Assembly: GCF_004361835.1 (NCBI RefSeq)
Contig: NZ_SNWD01000003.1
Span: forward strand, 124,001 to 188,000
Source of the DNA: Stakelama pacifica
Lineage (GTDB): Bacteria; Pseudomonadota; Alphaproteobacteria; Sphingomonadales; Sphingomonadaceae
Direction of reading: 5' to 3'
Length of the DNA: 64,000 nucleotides
How positions within the stretch are numbered: position 1 is the first letter of the stretch; each line of letters opens with the position of its first letter. A program made the position numbers and the translations under genes. The notes beneath the pieces were generated by a model. The model did no database searches, was not told the DNA's origin, and saw only the letters and a program-made list of their open reading frames with translations. Positions 1-8,993 of this stretch are shown here, in pieces.

Positions 1-931
1 CGGTCAGATCCTTTTTCAGCTTGGATTTCTTGCCCCAGGGAAGGCCCAGCAGCACGTCGAGATAGTTGCGGACAACCGTCGCCTCGGCGCTCATCGGCGC
101 CATGGTTTTCAGCTTTTTCAGCTCCGACTGCGCCTTGGCGCGCGCTTCCTTCGACAGTTTCAGCGCGCCGATCTTCTGGGTCAGCTCGGCGATCTCGTCG
201 CCTTCGCCTTCTTCGCCCTCATTGCCGAGTTCGCGCTGAATCGCTTTGAGCTGCTCGTTCAGATAATATTCGCGCTGCGTCTTTTCCATCTGACGTTTGA
301 CGCGGCTCTTGATCTTCTTCTCGACCTGCAGAACGCCGAGCTCGCCCTCCATGAACGCGAAGACCATTTCGAGCCGCTTGGCGGGGTCGGTTTCGACGAG
401 CAGCGATTGCTTATCGGCAACCTTGATTGCGATATTCGCCGCCACTGCATCGGCAAGCCGCGACGGATCGTCGAGCTCCCCCAGCTGCCCCGCCGTTTCG
501 GACGGCAGCTTGCGGTTGAGCTTGGCGTAATTTTCGAACTGATCGATCACCGAGCGCATCAGCGCCTCGACCTCGGTGCCGTCGGCCTCCTGATCGTCGA
601 TCGGGGTAACATGCGCAGTCAGATAGTCGCCGGTCGCTTCGATCTTGTCGAGGCTGGCGCGATCCTTGCCCGCGACCAGCACGCGCACCGTGCCGTCGGG
701 CAGCTTGAGCAGCTGCATCACCTCTGCCGATACGCCGGTATCGTACAGATCCTCGCGATCGGGATCGTCTTCCGCCGGGTCGAGCTGCGCGACGAGAAAG
801 ATTTCCTTATCGTCCGCCATCGCGGCTTCCAGCGCGGCAACCGATTTTTCACGGCCGACGAACAGCGGCACGATCATATGCGGAAAGACGACGATGTCGC
901 GAAGGGGAAGGACGGGATAGGACTGTTTCAT
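1..931 (-). CDS. lon: Lon protease, N-terminal part (cut by window edge)
   Basis: ATP-dependent serine protease that degrades damaged and regulatory proteins in the cytoplasm. About 310 N-terminal residues are visible. They begin MKQSYPVLPLRDIVVFPHMI, the signature start of the Lon substrate-binding domain, and run through the helical segment around the LNEQLKAIQREL motif into the sequence just before the AAA+ module. The AAA+ and Ser-Lys protease domains lie beyond the left edge. The ATG at 931 fits the family start. A heat-shock-like promoter lies upstream. In Escherichia coli lon directly follows clpX; here an oppositely oriented peptidase gene separates them. Confidence 0.95.
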   Translation of the reverse strand, partial: MKQSYPVLPLRDIVVFPHMIVPLFVGREKSVAALEAAMADDKEIFLVAQLDPAEDDPDREDLYDTGVSAEVMQLLKLPDGTVRVLVAGKDRASLDKIEATGDYLTAHVTPIDDQEADGTEVEALMRSVIDQFENYAKLNRKLPSETAGQLGELDDPSRLADAVAANIAIKVADKQSLLVETDPAKRLEMVFAFMEGELGVLQVEKKIKSRVKRQMEKTQREYYLNEQLKAIQRELGNEGEEGEGDEIAELTQKIGALKLSKEARAKAQSELKKLKTMAPMSAEATVVRNYLDVLLGLPWGKKSKLKKDLT

Positions 932-974
932 GCATACTCCGGATGACGCCGTACGCGGCGCTTGGTCTGACGTC

Positions 975-1006
975 ATATATGGGGGATCGTAAAGCCTCCA
1001 TCAACG
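975..1006 (-). promoter_or_regulatory. Candidate heat-shock (sigma-32-like) promoter of lon
   Basis: Read on the minus strand, a GTTGATG box is followed after about 14 bases by CCCCATAT, close to the sigma-32 pattern CTTGAAA-N11-16-CCCCATNT. It ends about 45 bases before the lon start codon. Lon is a classic heat-shock gene, so the position makes sense. The match was made by eye. Confidence 0.45.
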
Positions 1007-1097
1007 TCAGCGCAACTTTCCGCAGGCGAAGCGCTTGCCAGCGCCCGTTTCCTGACCGAAACTACCGGCAATTCATTTGAGAATGGGGGCCGATACA

Positions 1098-2813
1098 ATG
1101 AAATTTGGTAGCTTGTGCGCTGCCGGTCTGGTGACGCTGGCCGTGACGCCTGCGGCGCCCGCGCTGGCCGAAAAGGGAAAGCCCGAACTGACCGAACAGA
1201 CGATGCGGTCGGGCGGCGCAATCCCTGAAGATCAGGCGAAGCTGCGCTTTACCGCCGCTGATCTGGCCTTCGAGGTGTTTCCGCAGACCGAGACGCTGCA
1301 GGGTGTGGCGACGCTCGATTTCACCACCACCGCAGCGCTCGACCGGCTGCTGATCGATCTCGACCGCAACCTGCCGGTCAGCGCGGTTTCGATCAACGGC
1401 CGGACGCTGAAGCCGGACGCATGGTCCAATCCGGAAGGGAAGCTGACCATCCGCCTGCCGCGCCGGATCGCGAAGGGCGGCGCGATCAAGGCGCGGATCG
1501 TCTATGGCGGCACGCCGCATGTCGCAGTGCGCGCGCCCTGGGACGACGGCATGGTCTGGTCGAAGACGCCCGACGGCAAACCCTGGGTCGCCACCACGGC
1601 GGAGGGCTATGGCTGTGACCTGTTCTGGCCGTGCCTCGACTTCCCCACCGGAGAGCCGGGCCGGGTCGATCTGCACATCACCGTGCCGAAGGGGCTGAAG
1701 GCGCCGTCGAACGGCGTATTGCGCGGCGTCGATACTCTGCCGGACGGTCGGACCCGCTGGAACTGGTCGGTCACCAATCCCAACACCTATGCGATCGCGC
1801 TTAACGTGGGTCCGTATGAGCAAATGAGCGGAACCTATAAGAGCCGATACGGCAACGAAATCCCAATGCAGCTCTGGTATCTGCCGGAGCATGAAAAGGG
1901 CGCGAAGCAGCTCTTCGCCGAATTCGCCCCCACGCTCGATTTCTTCGAAAGCGAGATCGGCCCCTATCCCTTCCGCTCCGAAAAAGTCGGCGTGGTCGAA
2001 ACGCCCTATCTCGGCATGGAGCATCAGACGATCAACGCCTATGGCAATGACTATAAGCCTGCCGCCGAAGGGTTCGACTGGCTGTTCCAGCATGAATTTT
2101 CGCATGAATGGTTCGGCAATCAGCTGACCGCCGCGAACTGGGACGATTACTGGCTGCACGAAGGCTATGGCACCTATATGCAGCCCTTTTACGGTCGCTG
2201 GCGCGAGGGAGAGGCACGCTATGCCGCGATGATGCTGAAAATCCGCACCGGCATCGCCAATCGCGTTCCCATCGTCCGCGATAAGCTGCTGACCGAGGAA
2301 GAGGTCTATGAAGCCGGCGATGGCGGCCCCGGCCTCGATATCTACAACAAAGGCGCGTGGATGCTCCACACGCTGCGCAATCTGATCGGCGACGCCGCCT
2401 TTCGCGAAGTTACGCAGCGCGTCGTCTACGGCACCCCGGATCCGCGCCCCGGCAATTTCCGCCCCCGCTTCGGATCGACCGACGAATTCATCCGCACGGT
2501 GAATGACGTGACCGGGAAGGATTATGGCTGGTTCTTCCAGGTCTATCTGAAACAGGCAGCGCTGCCGCGACTGGAGCAGGAGCGCAGCGCCGATCGCCTG
2601 TCGCTGCATTGGGATGTGCCGGGCAACGGCCCCTTTCCGCTTCCGGTCGAGGTGCAGATCGGCGACCGGATCGAAACCCTCCCCATGACCGGCGGCAAGG
2701 GCAGCATCGCCATCCCCGAAGGCGCGCATGTGATCATCGATCCCTATGCCCGCATCCTGAAGGCCGATCCGGCAATCGAGCGGCTGCACGCATGGGAAGC
2801 GGCGCAGAAATAA
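1098..2813 (+). CDS. M1 family metallopeptidase (aminopeptidase), exported
   Basis: Zinc aminopeptidase of the gluzincin M1 family, likely trimming peptides in the periplasm. About 571 residues. The zinc site HEFSH (about residues 332-336) is followed 18 residues later by the third ligand Glu in LHEGYGTYM, the M1 spacing. A GMEH stretch about 20 residues before it corresponds to the substrate-binding GxMEN motif. The N-terminus MKFGSLCAAGLVTLAVTPAA is a signal peptide ending at ALA-E. I chose this ATG over an upstream in-frame TTG at 1077 because the signal peptide starts here. It is divergent from lon. The exact peptide specificity cannot be read. Confidence 0.9.
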   Translation: MKFGSLCAAGLVTLAVTPAAPALAEKGKPELTEQTMRSGGAIPEDQAKLRFTAADLAFEVFPQTETLQGVATLDFTTTAALDRLLIDLDRNLPVSAVSINGRTLKPDAWSNPEGKLTIRLPRRIAKGGAIKARIVYGGTPHVAVRAPWDDGMVWSKTPDGKPWVATTAEGYGCDLFWPCLDFPTGEPGRVDLHITVPKGLKAPSNGVLRGVDTLPDGRTRWNWSVTNPNTYAIALNVGPYEQMSGTYKSRYGNEIPMQLWYLPEHEKGAKQLFAEFAPTLDFFESEIGPYPFRSEKVGVVETPYLGMEHQTINAYGNDYKPAAEGFDWLFQHEFSHEWFGNQLTAANWDDYWLHEGYGTYMQPFYGRWREGEARYAAMMLKIRTGIANRVPIVRDKLLTEEEVYEAGDGGPGLDIYNKGAWMLHTLRNLIGDAAFREVTQRVVYGTPDPRPGNFRPRFGSTDEFIRTVNDVTGKDYGWFFQVYLKQAALPRLEQERSADRLSLHWDVPGNGPFPLPVEVQIGDRIETLPMTGGKGSIAIPEGAHVIIDPYARILKADPAIERLHAWEAAQK

Positions 2814-3360
2814 GGGGGGCGGCTTATGCCGACCTGCCGAACCTATTATAACATCGTCAGGCGATCCACATCGCCCGCAGCCTCGCATCATCGACCGTAG
2901 CGGCCCACGCCGTCGGCCCCGGCCTCCGCCGGGGCGACGCATGGGGTTAACGGATTATATGCCCCGCGCTTTTCCACAATCGTCGCCCCGGCAAAGGCCG
3001 GGGCCACAAACGTCTGCCCTAATACCAGGCTGCGTTGATGTGCACCTATTCGCGTATTGCGATCCTCGCCAATAGTCGTCACCCCAGCGAAAGCTGGGGT
3101 CTGCGGGAGGCTTGGGGAAAACCGAGCCGCGCACCTGCAGCAGATGCCAGCTTGCGCTGGCATGACGGCGGGGGATGGGTCGCCATCCATGCAGCTCGGT
3201 ATAACGCGCACCACGCCGTCGCCCCGGGGCAGGCCGGGGCCGCTACCGTCTGCCACAACCGAACCCGAACCCGCTTTTGCGGGGAGCGCAGCGACAATGC
3301 CGAACCATGAAGGGGCGCCGCAATCCGGAACCGCACGCGCGCGTCGCTCCGGATCACCGC
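2814..3360. repeat. Gene-free region filled with sphingomonad-type interspersed repeats
   Basis: About 550 bases with no credible gene. Short palindromic units of the form GTCGCCCCGG..CCGGGGC recur near 2908-2940, 2985-3007 and 3218-3246. A composite unit at 3021-3207 recurs elsewhere in this window (11127-11310 inverted, 56471-56656). It contains the hairpin cores CCAGCGAAAGCTGG and GCCAGCTTGCGCTGGC. A fragment near 3306-3360 resembles the unit at 42308-42410. Open frames here run across the repeats on both strands and are not taken as genes. Confidence 0.75.
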
Positions 3361-3401
3361 AAAACAAAAGGGCCGAAGCATCCCTGCGGTGCTTCGGCCC
3401 T
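3361..3401 (-). terminator. Rho-independent terminator of clpX
   Basis: Perfect 12-base arms (AGGGCCGAAGCA and TGCTTCGGCCCT) flank a 9-base loop. On the minus strand they are followed by a T-rich tract (TTTTGTTTT). It lies about 30 bases after the clpX stop. Confidence 0.85.
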
Positions 3402-3429
3402 CTCAGACGGTCAATCCGCCGTCATCAGG

Positions 3430-4707
3430 TCAGGCAGCGTCCCCGCCGCCCGATCCGGCTTTCTTCTTTTCGGCATAGACGCGGACGGGTTCCTTGCGGC
3501 CCTCGACCACATCCTTGTCGATCATCACTTCATCGACGCCGTCCATGCCCGGCAGGTCGAACATGGTGTCGAGCAAAATGCCCTCGAGGATCGACCGAAG
3601 CCCGCGCGCACCGGTCTTTCGATCGATCGCCTTTTTCGCGATCGACACCAGCGCATCGTCGTTAAAGCCCAGATTGACCCCTTCCATGTCGAACAGCTTG
3701 CCATATTGCTTGACCAGCGCGTTCTTCGGTTCGGTCAGGATCTTGATGAGCGCATCCGAATCCAGATCCTCCAGCGTCGCGATCACCGGCAGGCGACCCA
3801 CAAATTCGGGGATCAGGCCGAATTTCAGCAGATCCTCCGGCTCGACCTGACGCAGCACTTCGCCGGTGCGACGCTCGTCGGGCGAAGCGACATAGGCGCC
3901 GAAGCCGATCGACTTGCGCTGCAAGCGGTCGCCGATGATCTTGTCCAGCCCGGCGAACGCACCGCCGCAGATGAACAGGATGTTCGTCGTATCGACCTGC
4001 AAAAACTCCTGTTGCGGATGCTTGCGCCCACCCTGCGGCGGGACCGAGGCGACAGTGCCTTCCATCATCTTCAGCAGCGCCTGCTGCACGCCCTCGCCCG
4101 AAACGTCGCGGGTGATCGACGGGTTCTCCGCCTTACGGCTGATCTTGTCGATTTCATCGATATAGACGATGCCGCGCTGTGCACGCTCAACATTGTAATC
4201 CGACGCCTGAAGCAGTTTCAGGATGATATTCTCGACATCCTCGCCGACATAGCCCGCTTCGGTCAGCGTCGTGGCATCCGCCATGGTGAACGGCACATCG
4301 AGGATGCGCGCCAGCGTCTGGGCGAGCAGCGTCTTGCCGCAGCCCGTGGGGCCGACGAGCAGAATGTTCGATTTGGCGAGCTCGACATCGGCACCCTTCG
4401 CGCCATGGTTGAGCCGCTTGTAATGATTGTGCACCGCAACCGACAGGACGCGCTTCGCCTGCTTCTGACCGATGACATAATCGTCCAGAACGTCGCAGAT
4501 TTCCTGCGGCGTCGGAACGCCGCCGTCCTTTTTCGACACCAGTGCCGACTTGGTTTCTTCGCGAATGATGTCGTTGCACAGCTCGACACATTCGTCGCAG
4601 ATGAAGACGGTGGGGCCGGCGATCAGCTTGCGCACCTCGTGCTGGCTCTTGCCGCAGAAAGAGCAATACAAAGTGCTCTTCGAGTCGCCACCGCTCAATT
4701 TCGTCAT
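3430..4707 (-). CDS. clpX: ClpX, ATP-binding subunit of ClpXP protease
   Basis: AAA+ unfoldase that feeds tagged substrates into ClpP. 425 residues, the normal ClpX length. The N-terminal zinc-binding domain has Cys15, Cys18, Cys37 and Cys40. Walker A is GPTGCGKT at 119-126, Walker B is VYIDEIDKI, and the C-terminal small AAA+ domain is complete. The gene lies downstream of clpP on the same strand, separated by 211 bases that may hold its own promoter, and a strong terminator follows it. Together with clpP, tig and lon it forms a proteostasis block. Confidence 0.98.
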   Translation of the reverse strand: MTKLSGGDSKSTLYCSFCGKSQHEVRKLIAGPTVFICDECVELCNDIIREETKSALVSKKDGGVPTPQEICDVLDDYVIGQKQAKRVLSVAVHNHYKRLNHGAKGADVELAKSNILLVGPTGCGKTLLAQTLARILDVPFTMADATTLTEAGYVGEDVENIILKLLQASDYNVERAQRGIVYIDEIDKISRKAENPSITRDVSGEGVQQALLKMMEGTVASVPPQGGRKHPQQEFLQVDTTNILFICGGAFAGLDKIIGDRLQRKSIGFGAYVASPDERRTGEVLRQVEPEDLLKFGLIPEFVGRLPVIATLEDLDSDALIKILTEPKNALVKQYGKLFDMEGVNLGFNDDALVSIAKKAIDRKTGARGLRSILEGILLDTMFDLPGMDGVDEVMIDKDVVEGRKEPVRVYAEKKKAGSGGGDAA

Positions 4708-4866
4708 AAAATCCGTACCTTTTCAGTCCGGTATTGTGGCCGCGAAGGACGATTTGGACACCGCCCCGGCGACCGGCCGGACTCGCTTACTTTACCCGAC
4801 ACCTTTGCGTGTCGATAGCCAATATGTCTATCCGATGATTGGCAAACAACCCGTTACACTGCAATA

Positions 4867-4911
4867 GCGCGCGGCACGAAGCGAAAGCTTGTTCGCCTCC
4901 GAGCCGCGCGC
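4867..4911 (-). terminator. Hairpin between clpP and clpX
   Basis: Nine-base arms GCGCGCGGC and GCCGCGCGC lie just after the clpP stop, with a second inner pairing. There is no clear T-tract, so it may act as a partial terminator or an mRNA-stabilising 3' hairpin rather than a full stop. Confidence 0.5.
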
Positions 4912-4918
4912 GCCATGA

Positions 4919-5578
4919 TCAGCTGTCCGAAGACGGGGTCGGGGTCGTCGAACCTTCGTCCTTACCCGGGGCGGGGCGCTTTTCATATACTTCGTCGACG
5001 AGACCGAATGCTTTGGCTTCATCGGCTTCGAGGAAGGTATCGCGGTCCATCGCCTTTTCGATCTTTTCGAGCGGCTGACCGGTATATTTGCAATACAGAT
5101 CGTTCATCCGGCGGCGAATGCGCAGGATTTCCTTCGCCTGAATCTCAATATCCGACGCCATGCCCTGTGCGCCTCCCGACGGCTGATGCACCATGATTCG
5201 GGCGTTGGTCAGCGCCACGCGCATGCCCGGTTCCCCGCTCGCGAGCAGGAAGCTGCCCATCGATGCTGCCTGGCCGATGCACACCGTGCCGACGCGCGGG
5301 CGGATATATTGCATCGTGTCGTGGATCGCCATGCCGGCCGTGACCACGCCGCCCGGCGAGTTGATGTACATCCAGATATCCTTGGTCGGATTTTCCGATT
5401 CCAGGAACAGAAGCTGGGCAGTGATGAGAGACGCCATCTGGTCCTCGACGCCGCCGGTCACGAACACGATCCGCTCGCGCAGCAGGCGCGAATAGATGTC
5501 GAAGCTGCGTTCGCCGCGGCTCGACTGTTCGATCACGATCGGAACGAGGGCATTCATGGGGTCGAAATTGTTCTGCAT
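4919..5578 (-). CDS. clpP: ClpP, proteolytic subunit of Clp protease
   Basis: Serine peptidase that forms the double-heptamer chamber used by ClpX and ClpA. 219 residues from the ATG at 5578; an upstream in-frame extension lacks family similarity. Catalytic Ser106 sits in GQAASMGSF and His131 in IMVHQPSGG; the Asp lies in the MDRDTF stretch. The acidic, Pro/Ser/Thr-rich C-terminus is typical. It precedes clpX and follows a glycosyltransferase gene. A heat-shock-like promoter may lie inside the end of that upstream gene. Confidence 0.97.
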   Translation of the reverse strand: MQNNFDPMNALVPIVIEQSSRGERSFDIYSRLLRERIVFVTGGVEDQMASLITAQLLFLESENPTKDIWMYINSPGGVVTAGMAIHDTMQYIRPRVGTVCIGQAASMGSFLLASGEPGMRVALTNARIMVHQPSGGAQGMASDIEIQAKEILRIRRRMNDLYCKYTGQPLEKIEKAMDRDTFLEADEAKAFGLVDEVYEKRPAPGKDEGSTTPTPSSDS

Positions 5579-5631
5579 AAAATCCCGCTCGGTTGATTGG
5601 CCCGGCCAACATCGGCGCTCAGGCCGCGCGG

Positions 5632-5662
5632 CGCAAGGGGCCACGAAAAGGATGCGTTCAAA
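5632..5662 (-). promoter_or_regulatory. Candidate heat-shock promoter of clpP
   Basis: On the minus strand a TTTGAACG box and a CCCCTTGCG box are spaced about 15 bases apart, resembling sigma-32 elements, roughly 55 bases upstream of the clpP ATG. It overlaps the 3' end of the GT2 gene. The call was made by eye. Confidence 0.35.
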
Positions 5663-6590
5663 CGCCCGGCGGCGGCTGCGCGAGATAGGCAAGCCTGCGC
5701 ACCTCACGCCGCCCGCGCACCACGGTATCGAGGATCAGCCCGGTGAACAGGTTGAGCGCGGCGAGCAGCATCAGGCCGGTCGCAAGGATCGCGGTGGGAA
5801 AGCGCGGCACCAGCCCGGTCTGCGCATAGGTCAGCAGCAGCGGAACCGCGAGGATGATCGCCGCCAGCGCCAGCGCCCCCGCAATCGCGCCGAAAAACAG
5901 CATCGGCTTTTCTACGCGGTAGAGCGTCAGAATCGTCCGGACGATCCGCAAGCCGTCGCCATAGGTGCTGAGCTTCGACTCCGAACCTTCGGGCCGGGCG
6001 AAATAGCGCGTCTCCACCTCACCCACCGGCATTTTCAGCTCCAGCGCATGAACGCTGATCTCGGTCTCGATCTCGAACCCGCCGGTCAGTACCGGAAAGC
6101 TCTTCACGAACCGGCGGGAAAACACGCGGTAACCCGAAAAAATGTCGGTGAAGCTGCGTCCGAACAGCCGTGCGAGCAGCCCGGTCATCATCCGGTTGCC
6201 GGTGACATGGCCGCGGCGATAGGCGGCCGCTGCCTCATGCACGCGCGATCCCACCACCATATCGAGCCGCCCGGCGATCAGGCGTTCGACCATTTCGGGA
6301 GCAGCCGCCGCATCATAGGTCGCGTCGCCATCGGCCATGACATAGATATCGGCATCGACATCGGCGAACATGCGCCGCACGACATTGCCCTTGCCCTGAC
6401 TGCGTTCGGACCGGACGATCGCTCCCGCTTCGGCAGCGCGCTCACGCGTATGATCGCGCGAATTATTGTCATAGACATAGATGGCCGCGCCCGGCAGCGC
6501 GGCGCGGAAGGCGGCGACCGTCTGCGCGATCGCCGCTTCCTCATTATAACAGGGCAGGAGCACCGCGACGCGCGGCGTGTCGTCGGTCAT
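5658..6590 (-). CDS. GT2 family glycosyltransferase, dolichol-phosphate-mannose-synthase-like, with C-terminal membrane helices
   Basis: Likely transfers a sugar from a nucleotide sugar to a lipid carrier at the cytoplasmic membrane. 310 residues. The GT-A domain starts with [11 protein letters not shown], has the nucleotide-binding DGDATYD (a DXD-type motif) near residue 90, and a conserved [14 protein letters not shown] segment. Two hydrophobic segments follow (about 232-255 and 265-290), as in GtrB/DPM1-like enzymes. The sugar and acceptor cannot be read. It lies between tig and clpP on the same strand, breaking the common tig-clpP-clpX order. Confidence 0.88.
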   Translation of the reverse strand: MTDDTPRVAVLLPCYNEEAAIAQTVAAFRAALPGAAIYVYDNNSRDHTRERAAEAGAIVRSERSQGKGNVVRRMFADVDADIYVMADGDATYDAAAAPEMVERLIAGRLDMVVGSRVHEAAAAYRRGHVTGNRMMTGLLARLFGRSFTDIFSGYRVFSRRFVKSFPVLTGGFEIETEISVHALELKMPVGEVETRYFARPEGSESKLSTYGDGLRIVRTILTLYRVEKPMLFFGAIAGALALAAIILAVPLLLTYAQTGLVPRFPTAILATGLMLLAALNLFTGLILDTVVRGRREVRRLAYLAQPPPGV

Positions 6591-6625
6591 GGCTCCCGCC
6601 CCGATTCGATTCCCTTAATCCGGGA

Positions 6626-8260
6626 TCAGTCTTCCTTCTTGGCAGCAGCCTTCTTGGCCGGCGCCTTCTTTGCAGCGGGCTTGGCTTCGCCGTCATCCGC
6701 CTTTTTGGTCGCTGCCTTTTTGGCCGGAGCCTTTTTCACCGGCTCAGCCGCTTCGGCATCGTCAGCCTTTTCCGCCGCCTTTTTGGCAGTTGCCTTCTTT
6801 GCGGGCTTTTCTTCTTCGGCGGGCTTTTCGTCAGCAGCCGCATCTTCAGCCTCGTCGGCCTTCTTGGCAGCTGCCTTCTTGGCCGGAGCCTTTTTCTTCG
6901 CGGCGGGCTTCGCCTTTTCGCCTTCGGCTTCGTCCTCGGCCTCGATCGCAGCTTCCAGCTCTTCGCGGGTTACTTCGCGATCGGTGATGTCGGCCTTTTC
7001 GAACAGGAAGTCGACGACCTTGTCCTCATAGAGCGGCGCGCGAAGCTGAGCAGCAGCCATCGGCTCCTGCTGAACATACTGCATGAACCGCTCACGGTCT
7101 TCGGGGCCGTACTGCTGCGCTGCCTGCATGATCAGGCGGCTCATTTCCTGCTGGGTTACTTCGACGCCATTCGCCTGACCGATTTCGGACAGGAGAAGGC
7201 CCAGACGCACGCGGCGCTCGGCGATCGAACGATATTCGTCGCGATCGTTTTCGAGTTCCTGCTTCGCGGCTTCCGGATCTTCCTCATGGCTCGCTTCATG
7301 CTCGAGCTGGTGCCAGATCTGCTGGAATTCCTGCTCGACCATGGTCGGCGGAACCGGGAAGTCATGACCGGCAGCGAGCTGATCGAGCAGCTTGCGCTTC
7401 ATGTGCGTGCGGGTGAGGTTGTTGAGCTCCTGCTCAATCTGCCCCTTCATCAGCCCGCGAAGCTGTTCCAGGCTCTCAAGGCCCAGATTCTTGGCGAATT
7501 CGTCGTCGACCTTGGTTTCGCCCGCAACCTTCACTGCCTTGATGGTGAGGTCAAACGTCGCTTCCTTACCGGCCAGTTCCTTGGCGCCATAATCTTCGGG
7601 GAAGGTGACGGTGATCGTCTTTTCCTCACCAGCCTTCACGCCGACGATCTGATCTTCGAAGCCGGGGATCAGGCGGCCCGAACCGATTTCGACCGCCATG
7701 TCTTCACCGGTGCCGCCGTCAAAGGGCGTGCCGTCGACCTTGCCGACGAAATCCATGACGACCTGATCGCCTTCCTTCGCCTTGCGCGTCTTGGGCGCAT
7801 CCTCGAACTGCTTCTGCTGGCTGGCAAGCTGTTCGAGCTGCTCGTCAATCACCTTTTCATCGGCGGGGACCGTCAGACGTTCGAGCGTCAGCCCGTCGAT
7901 CGAGGGCGTGGGAACGTCGGGAAGCACTTCCAGCTCGACCGCGATTTCCGCGTCGTTGCCCGGCTCATAGCCATCCTTCAGCTCGACCGAAGGCTGCATC
8001 GCGGGGCGCAGCTTGTGCTCGGCGATCAGCGAATCGATGCCTTCACGAATCGAGGCGTTGAGCGCGTCCTGCGCAAGCGCTTCGCCGTGCATCTTGCGGA
8101 TCAGGTTCGCGGGCACCTTGCCGGGCCGGAAACCGGGCATCCGCACCTGCGGAGCGACGCGCTTCACCTCTGCATCGACCTTTTTGTCGATATCCTTGGC
8201 GGTGATCGTCATGGTGTAGGCGCGCTTCAGGCCTTCGTTCAACGTCTCGACAGTCTGCAT
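6626..8260 (-). CDS. tig: Trigger factor with long Lys/Ala-rich C-terminal tail
   Basis: Ribosome-associated chaperone and peptidyl-prolyl isomerase acting on nascent chains. 544 residues from the ATG at 8260 (MQTVETLNEGLKR). The ribosome-binding signature GFRPGKVP lies near residue 45. The FKBP domain lies around 155-245 (VGKVDGTPFDGG, LIPGFEDQIVG) and the helical chaperone arms follow. About 105 extra residues (nucleotides 6629-6943) form a low-complexity tail of KKAPAKKAAAKK-type repeats interleaved with acidic stretches. The chaperone core is about 435 residues, so the tail is an addition, not a fusion to a known domain. Confidence 0.95.
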   Translation of the reverse strand: MQTVETLNEGLKRAYTMTITAKDIDKKVDAEVKRVAPQVRMPGFRPGKVPANLIRKMHGEALAQDALNASIREGIDSLIAEHKLRPAMQPSVELKDGYEPGNDAEIAVELEVLPDVPTPSIDGLTLERLTVPADEKVIDEQLEQLASQQKQFEDAPKTRKAKEGDQVVMDFVGKVDGTPFDGGTGEDMAVEIGSGRLIPGFEDQIVGVKAGEEKTITVTFPEDYGAKELAGKEATFDLTIKAVKVAGETKVDDEFAKNLGLESLEQLRGLMKGQIEQELNNLTRTHMKRKLLDQLAAGHDFPVPPTMVEQEFQQIWHQLEHEASHEEDPEAAKQELENDRDEYRSIAERRVRLGLLLSEIGQANGVEVTQQEMSRLIMQAAQQYGPEDRERFMQYVQQEPMAAAQLRAPLYEDKVVDFLFEKADITDREVTREELEAAIEAEDEAEGEKAKPAAKKKAPAKKAAAKKADEAEDAAADEKPAEEEKPAKKATAKKAAEKADDAEAAEPVKKAPAKKAATKKADDGEAKPAAKKAPAKKAAAKKED

Positions 8261-8324
8261 TCCCACGCTTTCAATAAAATTCCAGGATCTTTTTGGCAGG
8301 CGTCGCACTCACAGGGGCGGAAAC

Positions 8325-8409
8325 TGGTGCGGGCGAAGGGACTCGAACCCCCACATCTTTCGATACTGGAACCTAAATCCAGCGCGTCTACCAGTTCCGC
8401 CACGCCCGC
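8325..8409 (-). tRNA. tRNA-Leu (anticodon UAG)
   Basis: 85 bases including an encoded CCA end. The acceptor stem GCGGGCG pairs with CGCCCGC. The anticodon loop TTTAGGT gives UAG, the T-loop is GTTCGAGTC, and there is a long variable arm as expected for Leu. It lies between tig and a small-protein gene. Confidence 0.97.
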
Positions 8410-8524
8410 TTACGGACTCCGCCGGTCGGCGGGGTCTATAGCAGTCATATGCTTTGGGGCAAGTGTCCCGAAACTCATGGCCGCTTCCGTGCGTTTTTAT
8501 CGGTCGAACGCAAGGAGATGCCCA

Positions 8525-8755
8525 ATGTCCGATCAACCCGTGCCGGAGCCGTTTCCGCTTCCGGGCGAACATCCGGCCGAAACGCCGGTTCGGCCATCGC
8601 CCGAACCGACCCGCGCCCCGCCCGAAACGCCGGGCCATCCCGATCCCGGTCAACCGGGCGCGCCGCCGCCGGAAATCGCGCCGCCCGGCCCCGATATCGA
8701 TATTCCCGATCCCGGTCCGGCGACGACACCAACCCCTACCCAGCCGATGGATTAA
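8525..8755 (+). CDS. Small proline-rich protein
   Basis: 76 residues starting MSDQPVPEPFPLPGE. More than a third are proline, in PxP and PDPGP runs, and the rest are mostly acidic or small residues. No domain is recognised and it is probably unstructured. A good ribosome binding site (AAGGAG, 7 bases before the ATG) supports translation. It has no signal peptide or membrane segment. It is followed after 17 bases by another small acidic protein gene with its own good ribosome binding site, so the two probably form an operon. Confidence 0.65.
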   Translation: MSDQPVPEPFPLPGEHPAETPVRPSPEPTRAPPETPGHPDPGQPGAPPPEIAPPGPDIDIPDPGPATTPTPTQPMD

Positions 8756-8772
8756 TTTCTAAAGGAGCCGAT

Positions 8773-8982
8773 ATGTCTGATCCGAAACGCGACCCCTTCC
8801 CCGCCGATGAAGACCAGAAAGACGATCGCACCGACATCGAACAGATTGTCGAGGCGCGATCCGACGCAGTGAAACGCGGCGAAGGCGGCGAGGAGCCGGA
8901 GACATTCACTGATCCCGGCCTGCCCGACGGCGTCGGCGGTACCGGCGGCGTAGTGAAGAATCAGGACCGCGACGCCCAGTGA
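8773..8982 (+). CDS. Small acidic hydrophilic protein
   Basis: 69 residues starting MSDPKRDPFPADEDQKDD. It is rich in Asp, Glu and Gly, with a Gly-rich C-terminal GVGGTGGVV stretch, and has no recognised domain. The Shine-Dalgarno sequence AAAGGAG lies 5 bases before the ATG. It is probably co-transcribed with the proline-rich gene just upstream; the Nudix gene begins 11 bases after its stop. Function unknown. Confidence 0.65.
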   Translation: MSDPKRDPFPADEDQKDDRTDIEQIVEARSDAVKRGEGGEEPETFTDPGLPDGVGGTGGVVKNQDRDAQ

Positions 8983-8993
8983 CTTGTCGCTGA

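Noticed and set aside
1062..2942. A 626-codon open frame on the minus strand opposite the M1 peptidase
   Set aside because: It mirrors the peptidase codons (GC-rich third positions leave the opposite strand open), has no known domain, and the plus-strand protein has an intact active site.
3021..3360. Overlapping open frames containing Pro/Ala-rich peptides
   Set aside because: They follow interspersed repeats that recur in the same frames at other repeat copies, so they are by-products.
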